Positions 54,590-64,000 of a DNA stretch of 64,000 nt are shown here, piece after piece; within the stretch, counting starts at the first letter, position 1; every line of letters begins with the position of its first letter. Origin of the DNA: Takakia lepidozioides (Eukaryota > Streptophyta > Takakiopsida > Takakiales > Takakiaceae). A program made the position numbers and the translations under genes. Under the pieces are notes generated by a model. That model saw only the letters and a list, made by a program, of their open reading frames with translations. It was not told the DNA's origin and did not search any database. The DNA lies in assembly GCA_030704615.1 (NCBI GenBank), contig CM060734.1, positions 29,900,042 to 29,964,041 on the forward strand, given 5' to 3'.

Positions 54590-56409
54590 GCTGAAAGTTT
54601 TCAGGTCATTCTCGATCACTGTTCACCCACTCTTCCTTTACCTAATTAATTTTCAGACAGCTTTGGCATACCTCTGGTCAGTCCTTTCTTTCTCTGTCCA
54701 TTGTGCTTAAACTTGCTTTCCTGCGCTAATCAGCAGAATGCCAATTCACTCAGGTATTTCTGGTGAATCAACGCTTTCTCTCTAGCAAATTTCAGAAGTG
54801 ACCTCGGGTTTGTATTGGAAATTTTCCTCAAAGCACATTTTCAGAATGTATGCGTCGCATCTGGTCACGTCATCATAGTAATGGATTTGGTGTTTCTTAC
54901 GTGGGAAGGATACAATGGTATCTTTTCCAGCAGCTTCAGAGGGTTGACGTTCGTTATCAGCCTTGTTGGCAGTATCAGGCCATTTCATAGTGGTTGAATA
55001 CGGCTTAAGACAGATCAATTGCAATAGGTTCTTTAAGGGCTGTTTTGAAAGCAAGTGATGTAAAGCCCACCACCTGCGAAAGATGTCTGCCTCCCATGCA
55101 GCTGTTTGCTTTCTTGAAATGGGATGCAGCACTAGAACACTTTGGTTAAATCTAGGAAGATTCACAGCTTTCGTTTGGAGGGTTAAGTATCATTGTCTTA
55201 TAAGCATTCGCTATTTTCAGTTTAGTGCTCTCGTGAAATGCAAGGGAAGGTGGAGAGATGTGTACACCAGACCCATGCACCATACTTGCTACCATCCCAA
55301 ATTCCGTTGAACCCAGGAGCTGCTAGCACTTGCGCTCCATACAAACCATCTGGAATAGGTCAACTTAGCTCAGAGATTTAAGATGCAAGACCAAGTAGAA
55401 GCTCTTGGTTCATCTGGATTTGATTGTCAGAAGGCAATCCCATGGAGAACACTTTCAAACCCAGTCTCCATTTTTTTTCAAGCCAAGTATGTCAATACTT
55501 CTTATTTCGCGTCACTTCCTTTCTTTCCTACTCCTATGAGCAGTAAGTGTGTAATTTTAGTATGAATGTTTGACATTGCATCTGAAAGTGAGTGTATTTC
55601 ATCTTTGTGGTACCTGCAATTTGTCACCATCTGACCCTATACTCCTGGTGCTCTGTGATGTGCATTCAGAGGTCCAGGAAACATGCTTTGAGACAAGGCA
55701 ACATTTTCAACCCCCTGAGAGGTTTTACAGCTCAGTCGGCTTGGCATGGTCATGCTGCGTTGACCAGATGAAATTATTTGGCAACTTAAGCCTCACTGGG
55801 GCCTATTCCTTCGTCTGTCTGCTTTTCCTGCCCAATTTTTTGATGAGTGGTAGGTACGTGTAGTTTTTAAATGGAATAGGAAGTTTGCGGTATGATGTGC
55901 CTGTACCTATTCGGGGGTAATGTCATTCACACAACCTCCTACACACAGATAGTAATCACCTTCAAAGTTAGACTAAATGGCATGCATGAAGCACCAATAG
56001 GGTCCCTCACTGCCATTCATCCTACGTGGTAGGTGATGGTGCCTATGGTGTGTCAACCAATCAACTATGCACATTTGCTTCCACTGCTGCTCATGTGGTA
56101 GCGCTCGAAGTGTTAGCTGGTGACAATTGCAAATCACAAACCAAAAATTAATCCTCCTCATATACACATACTCTCATAAGGTAATCTAAAAAGCTCAAGT
56201 CTCCCGTTTATTTTATCTTTGGAGCATCAAATATGCAATATTGTCTTTGGTGGGTCTATTGATATTGTGGAAAGTTCTAGTCCGAGGAATTTCCACTGTT
56301 TAAGAATAGAGAGAAAAGAAGACTCTTGCAGAAGGAAGCGTAACTTTTAAGGTGTACACACTTCACTTCACTCCCAAAGCCTACTAGGTACCTTCCATTT
56401 GGAAGGTTG
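54590..56409. other. No recognised gene downstream of RPL14
   Basis: RPL14 3' UTR followed by sequence with scattered short frames. A 127-codon minus-strand frame at 54782-55165 has no recognisable motif and I do not call it. Confidence 0.45.
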
Positions 56410-57395
56410 GTTGTAACCAGTGTTGGGCGGGTATATGAATTACCCTGATATACCCGCCGGGTATATCAGGGTATATTGATATATGTATACCCTGGTGTGG
56501 CAAGTTTAGGTACCCGGATGTATACCCTTATATCAGGGTATATTTTTATGATATACCCTTATCCTTATATTTACCTTGCATCAAGACCCTCAATATACCC
56601 TACTTTCCTGAAGGGTATATGTTAAAATGAAGGGTATATCTAATCAGGGTATATAAGGGCCTTTATGTGCCTTCATAGCCTTTATGTGCTAGGTCTTTTC
56701 TCTTTTTGTTGTGTTGTAAGGGAGCCTTGAGCTATAATAAAAGCTCCAATCACAGCTAAAACAAATGTTACATATATATCATTCCTTAAATGTCATATAA
56801 CCCAGCCAATACCTCTTCAGATCTCGCATATATAAAGAAACCTGACAGCCCACAATTTAGGTCCTTGAGGGGTCTTTATTTATTTAAAGAAATCTGGGAG
56901 CGACAGCCCACAATTCAGGTCCTTGAGGAGGGGGGAAAGATTAACCCCCTTTCATTTATGGGCATGAGACCTACGGTACGCCCAGACATATACCCTCACA
57001 CAACAATCCCACACATGGGGCAGGGCAGCGAGTTCGAACCCCGAACCACCTAAGTGACACACGCTGTGCACTTACCAGCTGAGCTACCAGGCGATGTGTT
57101 TTTTTTTTTTTTTTTTTTTTTTTTGGTTTTTTTTAATAATCTCAAACCTCCTCCATCTTGCATTGGAAATTAACACCAAACTATTCATACCCTCAGGGTA
57201 TATTTTGGCATGTATATCCATACCCGGGGGTTATATAGAAATCTGAAAAGTTAATTTACCCATAACCGGAGGGTAAATAATTTTTTGAGATTTCAATTTA
57301 TCCATACCCGGAGGGTAAATGATTTGACAAAAATAATTTACTTATACCCTAAGGGTATATTGAAATCAATATACCTGCACAACACTGGTTGTAAG
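56410..57395. mobile_element. Non-autonomous hAT-type element (970 bp)
   Basis: Terminal inverted repeats begin CAGTGTTGGGCGGGTATAT on the left (from 56418) and CAGTGTTGTGCAGGTATAT on the right (ending 57387). They are flanked by an 8-bp duplication GTTGTAAC / GTTGTAAG with one mismatch. CAGTGTTGG ends and 8-bp duplications are hAT hallmarks. Both subterminal regions are packed with GGGTATA / TATACCC motifs in both orientations. There is no transposase ORF. Confidence 0.88.
57018..57096 (-). other. tRNA-like sequence (pseudo-tRNA or SINE head)
   Basis: On the minus strand, TAGCTCAGCTGGTA (box A) and GGGTTCGAACTC (box B) occur at tRNA spacing, so RNA polymerase III promoter elements are present. 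The D-stem and T-stem pair imperfectly, so a functional tRNA is unlikely. An A run on the minus strand lies immediately 5' of it (plus-strand T run from about 57098). It is nested in the hAT-type element. Confidence 0.65.
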
Positions 57396-58964
57396 GGGGC
57401 AACCCTCCCAAAAGACTTGAAAGTCCCTTGACAGAGGGCGGCAAGGCTGGCAGCCAGCGAGAATTCCACGGTCAAGAACTTTCCGTAGCATAAAATAATG
57501 GACTAAAAATGTAATTGGCTACACCATCCGCCTTCCTAAGGTATAACCATGGTTCTACTTTCTCACCAGGTGGTTCCATGCTATGACCAATAACCACTCA
57601 CTCCAACGACATCACCTCGTTCCGTGACACCAAGTGGGAGTTAAATCAACTGGAAGAACTTCCTTGTCACCCAGTGTCAATCCGACACTAGTATCACCAA
57701 GGTGATGTCACATAGTTACGTGTCACTCCATCGTCTGGTGTCACTCCAATCTCTCTCCAATCTCTGTCACTCTAAAGAAGGGGGAAGATTTGAGGCTGAA
57801 AACCGGCATGCCTTGCTGTTGGCGATCGCACGCTTGCATTAGATTCGTACATTATTGCTTTTGTTCTCCTTAAAAATACTTGGAATTTTTGATATTTCTG
57901 AGCATTATGTATAGGATGATGCCCTGAGTGGAGAGCATTTCCGGATTTGAGGGCCTGATGCCGAGGTGGGTAGCCTGAGGGGAAGCCCGAAGATCTGCGA
58001 ATGCCCGACACTAGGGGCATTACCATGCATAAGGAAATACCAATTTAAAAAAAAAACAATCTAATGGTGGTGCATTCCGCATTTTGGAATGCACTCAAGG
58101 GAGCTGATGAGGTGGAATGCACCATGAATTCTGCTTTTTAACCCCAAAAGGACTAAGCTACCCAAACTGGGTCGGTTAGGTTTAAAAAAGTGTCTGGTTA
58201 TCACTGGGGTTAAGCCTGATTTGGGCATGTTTAGGCTCTTTGGATAGGTAATCGTGTCAGCTATGAGGTGGCATTTCCGTATTCGTCATTGGCCTGGCCC
58301 GTGGAACACCTAGAGTCTGCCACACTCGTGGTTTTCAGCCCCATTTTGGGCAGCTAACATGCCCTCCATCCTACGTGTCAACTAGGGTCAGGTTAGGGAG
58401 AAATTCCACGCACCCCCCACCTGCGCAGGGTGGCGCGTCTCCCAACACCCTTTATTGCGCCCCCTCCACCCTAAAGCGCCCCCATTGGCAGGCAAAGGCA
58501 CCCTCAAAACCCACATACCTTAGGGCTACCGGCCAAAAAGTATAGGCAAACATAGGTGCACATGGAGAAGTCATGGGCAGCGGAAAAAAATCATATGAAG
58601 GAGAGCCCCAATTGGTGCGAATTTTTTTTTGTGCTTACACAAACCTGCCCACTACAGTACAACCGGAGCGATTGAAAATTCAACGGTTCAGATCTTTTCA
58701 CCGAATTTTCTAATACGGTTTTGTGCTTGCCCCTTTGAAATTGGGAAATTTGACCCCCCAAATTGGCCATACAAAGCAGCCCACATGAGAACATGTCAGA
58801 AATTTTCAGGGCAGGTGTGGTACCTGGCAGGGTACAAGATTATGGTTTGTGTCATGTCAAAAAATTTCACAGCTGGGAAATTCGATAAGAAAAGCTGTGT
58901 TTTTTTACCCCATTGTAAATAAGAAATTTGTTTTTGGCCCAACTTTCAACATGATAATCTTGGG
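57396..58964. other. No recognised gene
   Basis: Intergenic sequence with short frames only. I see no domain, RNA gene or clear repeat. Confidence 0.45.
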
Positions 58965-59605
58965 AAGATAATAGGAATAATGTAAGAACTTAATGCACAC
59001 GTGCAAACTCTGACAGGATGGTATGCCGGTTTCCGGCATGTCAAATCTTCCCCACCCGCTCTTGAGAGTGGAATGGAACTGAAGGAGTGTAAACTCGAGT
59101 CCGGGTTACACTGGGTTACAGGACGAGGTGTGTAACTCCACTTGGGGTTACATCAGGTTACACGACGAGGTGTGTTCGGGGTTACACAGAATGGAGTGTA
59201 ACTCCTCTCTGTGTAACTCACACTTGGTCTCGAAATTTGACTAAGTCCAAATTTGGTGATGTATAAAATGGACTTACCAAAGTTACACGAAACCGGGGTT
59301 ACAGAGGGTTACACCGATTGGAGGGTTACACTACCGGGGTTACACTAACCAGGGTTACACTATAAGTGGCTTCCATCAAGAATCGATCCCTGCACCTCGC
59401 CACCTACAACACTTCCACCTTACCACCATGCTACCCACTACAGCTTGCAACCTACTTGGATTCTTAAGTATTTAATAGTGAAACCGAGGTAAGAGGGGGT
59501 GGGGAGCATTTGACAGGGGCCCCACCCCCAGGAGCCCAGGCTGCCGGCGAAAGTACTGTCAGATCACATGCGTCCATTAAGTTCTTACATTATTCCTATT
59601 GTCTT
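58965..59605. mobile_element. Foldback/MITE element with 26-bp perfect inverted ends
   Basis: The arm 58970-58995 is the exact inverse of 59575-59600 (AATAGGAATAATGTAAG... outward), extending a few bases further with one mismatch. Weaker similarity continues inward past TCTGACAG. No clear target duplication is seen. The interior (about 59090-59360) is a cluster of GTGTAACYCC / GGGTTACAC motifs in both orientations. Confidence 0.7.
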
Positions 59606-61420
59606 ATCGAATCCTGCGGTTCGATTTGGACCAGACTTTCTGTGGTCATATCTGGGGTAGGTAGGAACATATTACAACGGTCAGTTCTACAGGGCCTGAG
59701 GAAATCTCAAGATAGAAATTATTTAGTGGGGAAGGGTCAATTTTTTTGGGGTGGACCCAAAAATTGGGGTTAGTCCTTTAGGGGTTAACTACACAATAAA
59801 TACAAACAATTTTTTTTGGCTGTGCTTTACGAAAAACAAACGCCGGCAGCCCACAAACTATCCCTAATTCTGGTCAGTCCACACCATGAAGCCAAACAAA
59901 CGTCAGGATGTACACTAACTAACCATGTCACAGCATCACTTAATTATTCACTCTTCTAATAATTAATCTGAGATTGCCAATCTTAAGGATCTCATTTCCT
60001 CCTACTAGAGATTAGGGAGAGATGCTGCCAATGGGAAGTATATCCTCATAGAGAATGAATAAATTATACAACCATAAGCTAATGGAAAATCGATGGAACA
60101 TAATAGAATATATGGTGTAGGTCAGTCAGGGTCAGATCTTAAGAGGAGAGTTTCATGCTAAACTCAATCCAAAGCAAGTAGGGGTCGCAGAGACTATTGC
60201 ATGAAATGTATTGCAGTGACAGCCAGTGATGGGTTCTGATCAGTGACAGAGCTTCAAGATACAACAGCCTTGATGAACTGACATCTGGGTCTGCAGGGCC
60301 TTACCCTGTTAGTTGAGGATAGGCGGACAGGTTAATGGGGACACTATTTCCCTTGTTGACCCACAACTAAGCAGGTCTGTGTTCATTCACTGGTCAACCT
60401 TGTAATGTGACCCTGGCAATCACCACAGAATGCGGGGTGAGGGGGTTTGTAGCCACCGCAAATAGTGGAGTCTTGGGCTCCACGGTTCACATACAGCTCT
60501 ATGACCTGCTAGCAAGTGTTTACAATCTCAACAACCTGCAACAGCCAGTGATCGAAGCAAAAAGGACAAACATCTCAAAGCCTAACTAGCTGGGGGCTGC
60601 CGGTAGCCACTGCTCTCAACATGTCACACATAGCAAAGCTCTCTGGCCTTGACCCCTGGAGTAACAAATGGCGACGTCATCCATGGGTGAGGGGGTCACA
60701 TAGAAAGAGGCCCTAACTAAATTCGTAGGTCCAAGGTTCTATATTAAGTGCAGATACATCTGTCCATCGGGCTATGTGGGGGGCACAAAAATTATCAGTC
60801 TGTAAATTGCTGCCAATTAGACTCTATACTACAAATACAATTCTCCTCTCCCCTTCTAGTTCTGTAATTCATTTTGAGATTCAGCTCCAAGAAGATTTCT
60901 GTGCCAGGAGCAGATTAAATGACTTGTGGTTGAAGCCAGGGCCAATAAACCACAATCCTTCCTGACACTTCAAGAACTGGCCGACCAATGACTGCCACAA
61001 CTTTCCCTCATTCATCGGGGAGCACAAACTGCTGCGATACGACATGACAAAATAGGTGCGAGAAAGATTACACGCCATTAAGACTCTGAAGACAACCTAA
61101 TGATGACACAATGAGAAAAAATGAAGGGAGTAAGCAACTAATCTTTTGCGCACATCTGTGCTTCAGATGATAACTCACTGTCAGTCTCCAGCCCCTGACA
61201 GCTCCTGTAGAAATTACACCCTGCACTAGCCTACCCAAGTGCAGGTCTGTCAATACACGTAAAGAATGATATCCAGGGTCTCAATGCTGCTAATAACATC
61301 CCATGAGTTCTAAGGGTGAGAGAATGTCCATCAGATTTTAAGCTTGTGACCTAAATTAACTGGATTGTGGGAAATTACTCGGGGGTGTTACACCTGAAGA
61401 GTGATTGAGATGTTGAGTTC
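59606..61420. other. No recognised gene; beyond TFIIA-L 3' end
   Basis: Sequence downstream of the TFIIA-L stop (minus strand). The nearest part is its 3' UTR. No other motif is recognised. Confidence 0.45.
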
Positions 61421-61424
61421 AACT

Positions 61425-63808
61425 TCAGAACTCAAACTCGCCGTTTGCCTGAACACCCAAAAATGGAGAGCATATCAGTTTTTCATTTTAATCAATTCAT
61501 GTAGCTTCATGAGACCCTAGAGGTAATTTGTAATCTTGAACTCCTAGCACAATCAAGCGTCCATGTTTCAAGTTTGACCACAGAAACAAGCAATCCAAGT
61601 CCCTTGGCTTTCAAAGAGTTAGTGACAAAAGAAAAAGCAACCCAGAGGCCCAAATGACAATACAGAACCCTAATGCCCCCCAAAAAAGAATCCCCCTTTG
61701 GTGACATTGACAGGGGAAGAAGATCGACCTTCACAAAAAGAATGTCGCGGTCATTCAAATGCATGATGCCATCCTTAAGAGTGCACTTCCACTTGTTCTT
61801 GGATCTTGTGACCTTTCATTCAATACGCAATCACAAGGAGAGGAGTGATGAGTGTGCAAGGTTGCCAAAGGTTTAGCGGGTGAAATTCCCTAATACAATG
61901 GACTACCAACCAACTATGGAGCGCCTGGCATTGTGCACACACACTTTTTACACATTCAACATCTGAAGCCACTGGACTACCCCAGCTGCCAGGGACCCCC
62001 AGAGAACCCCGGTATCTGACATCTTTGTCTTGCCGAACAATCGCGAAATAAAATATGTTTAGTATTCAAAAACTTTGAAAAGATAGAGACGTAGTATGCA
62101 ATACCTGCTAGTTCTTTCAATCATACCTGCCAAACCATGTCTTGAAGCCAAGTGCACCAAGGATAGTCAACTGGTCTATGCAATAACAGTTGAGCATTCT
62201 GACATCAATTTCACATGTTCAAACTTTGGTGTTGACGATTAGAGGGAGAATGGGCACCTTATCAAAAAGGGCAAGCACAAGATGGTTGGTCTTTGGCTCC
62301 TCGTCACCTTGGTCATTCTCGTCGAGCTCATCATCATCATCTTCGTTCAAGGGAGGCTCTGAGCCATCGGATTCAGCAGGGTCTGGTTTTGCTGCAGGCT
62401 TGAGTGTCACATCGTTGGCTGGCTGGGGGTCTATGAATCACACAATACAATATTGTACAACACCGTCACATTCATAGCCACCTAAGCTATTTTCCACAGT
62501 ATAGACTAACCTTACATGGGTGACTACCTCAAAGGGGGGTCAATGTGGAGGCTGGCTCCTACTACTTTCAATTGACTTTCACTGAACAATGTTTGGGACC
62601 AAAACACTTTCCAAAATAATACTTTCAGTAAATCAAGCAACTCGATGGTACTTGCCTTCCTCGCCTGGCTCGTTATAGTCCTCTTCAGCAACAGCCTCAT
62701 ATACACAAAAAATGATGTCCATATGTTTAGAAGGCACTAAAGTGCGGCAAATGAATAAAGCACAACATCCCAAAACTTCACTATTTATCAGCAATTGTTG
62801 AAGCAGTGCAAGTAGTCAGATGCTGTAAGACCCCACAATGCGGCTCCTTCAAGAGTATCTGCCCCTAGCACACATGCTACAGATTACCACCATATGTTGC
62901 TGAATGAAGCATATGGCCGTCAGATATTCAAGCACTCATGTGGCCAGCCTCCAGCGTTAGGGATCGCTCTCAGAAGACCAACAGTTGAATAAGGCTGGAA
63001 ACAGTCAGCACTGGTTGATCCTGTTTTAGCCAACACATGCATGCTTGTTCGACAGAGTAATCAAAGCAAGAGGGTACGGCATAATGAATCAGGGAAGTAC
63101 ATCATCATAGTTGTCATCAATACCGTCCAGCTGGGGGATGCCAACTGAGCCAGGTGCACACCTAGCATCTGCAAGAAGTGCTATGGTGGAATCTGCATTC
63201 AATCTTTCTTGCAGCCATAGCTGAGAGTCGACACTCTTGCCAGCAACCCTCTGTGCTGCCCAGCTGGCATTTACTCCCACAGCCTAAGAAAGAGAACAAA
63301 AGAAGCTCATTAATACCTCTGATAGCCTCAGTAGACAGAATGACAAACATTTACTGTGGGGCACAACGATTGCCAAAAGGTTCTGACTTTCTGGCTATTC
63401 CCCTTATGAAATTCAGAGTCACGTCAATTTATACATACTATAGGCCTTAAAGCAAGACTTCCGAGTCGAGCAGGCACCAGACCTCGTGAAGGAGAGCCCA
63501 TCACTTCAAAATCCCAGAGTTGCACCAGAGGTAGTCTATGCTGGAATTTTCCGGCTGTGTACAACCAAGGGGAGATGATACTTCTCAAGTGCAGTGCTGT
63601 CCCCTTTTACTGAAGACAGGTTCACCTAGCCAGATCATAGTCTAATAGCCAGACAGAGACCAAGCACACAGCTAAGTACTTACTGGATGGCTGGAAGTAG
63701 AACCGCCTGCTGGAGCCAAATTAAGCTGCATATCCCCAGCCCCATCTCGTTGCGGAATATAGTTCCCAGAAATATAACCAGAGGCTATTTCGTCATGCTT
63801 CCTCTTGC
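61425..63808 (-). CDS. TFIIA-L: Transcription factor IIA large subunit, 3' exons
   Basis: TFIIA alpha/beta subunit, which stabilises TBP on promoter DNA. Six minus-strand exons: 63808-63684 (YIPQRDGAGD), 63283-63101 (IPQLDGIDDNYDD), 62695-62656 (acidic, 40 bases), 62430-62258 (PPLNEDDDDELDENDQGD, HLVLALFDK), 61812-61729 (NKWKCTLKDGIMHLNDRDILF) and 61448-61425 (ANGEFEF, stop). These are the spacer and the acidic/beta-barrel C-terminal domain of the family. All junction phases agree by hand reading. Exon 62695-62656 ends at AG|GCAAGT, a GC-AG intron donor; the donor after 61729 (AAG|GTCGAT) is weak. The N-terminal four-helix-bundle exons lie past the window end. Confidence 0.95.
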
Positions 63809-64000
63809 CTGTGGACAGGGTAAAGAAGTCCTGTGGCCAGCAGTAAAATATATTAGACTCCAAAAAACACATGACATGTCCCAGCATTGGACACCCACTC
63901 TACTAGAGTAGGCCACTTCAAATGTGACAGTCATAAGAAGCCGCCCACCCTAAAAAGTCTATCAAGTGATGCACCCATCCACCATAAAGAGCCAGATAAT

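Noticed and set aside
54782-55165. 127-codon minus-strand ORF after RPL14
   Set aside because: No recognisable motif or paralogue; kept out for lack of support.
57018-57096. Functional tRNA gene
   Set aside because: Boxes A and B are present but D- and T-stems pair poorly and no clean acceptor stem is seen.
62190-62477. Plus-strand Ser-rich ORF
   Set aside because: Antisense of the acidic TFIIA-L exon; the poly-Ser comes from the reverse of the Asp/Glu codons.

Overview
The window looks like nuclear DNA of a streptophyte or other green-lineage eukaryote. It has a plant-type 60S ribosomal protein L14 gene with telo-box motifs upstream, a spliced TFIIA large-subunit gene, GT-AG introns, AATAAA signals and a dense load of transposable elements. 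A charophyte alga such as Chara is my guess from overall character; this is inference and no database was searched.

Layout. 1-0.75 kb: last exon of an unrecognised gene. 0.9-6.1 kb: a minus-strand gene (gene A, ParB-like motif) flanked on both sides by arrays of a roughly 22-bp palindrome spaced about 53 bp apart. 6.6-8.5 kb: LTR scraps, CATGAGC-type motifs and a broken ORF. 8.5-22.2 kb: a decayed Ty3/gypsy element (element 1) with gag, protease, RT, RNase H and integrase, interrupted in RT by a 2.09-kb terminal-inverted-repeat insertion, and followed by accessory ORFs downstream of integrase. 22.2-24.4 kb: an antisense gag copy bounded by inverted repeats. 24.6-27.5 kb: a second palindromic array and a broken gene (gene B) that looks like a permuted DNA methyltransferase and shares its C-terminus with gene A. 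27.6-32.1 kb: a BED/DUF659/hATC hAT transposon with its middle third inverted, flanked by a third palindrome family. 33.8-37.9 kb: an SF1 helicase fragment and a DDE-transposase-like gene with Cys clusters. 39.8-41.2 kb: an unrecognised minus-strand ORF with nuclear-localisation-type basic runs. 41.2-42.2 kb: three minisatellites. 42.4-51.6 kb: a reverse-oriented relative of element 1 (element 3), a gag fragment and a CACAGCC minisatellite, all between two perfect 44-bp direct repeats. 51.8-53.25 kb: LINE 3' end with RNase H and 3' hairpins. 54.0-54.6 kb: RPL14. 56.4-57.4 kb: a 970-bp hAT-type MITE with a nested tRNA-like sequence. 59.0-59.6 kb: another foldback element. 61.4-64.0 kb: 3' exons of TFIIA-L, minus strand, running off the window end.

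Only RPL14 and TFIIA-L look like intact host genes. The rest is mostly mobile DNA in several states of decay. Two themes stand out. First, three unrelated palindrome families form regularly spaced arrays, each next to a gene that plausibly binds or modifies DNA (ParB-like, methyltransferase-like, hAT transposase). Second, there are repeated internal inversions inside mobile elements (hAT core, element 3 accessory ORF, antisense gag).
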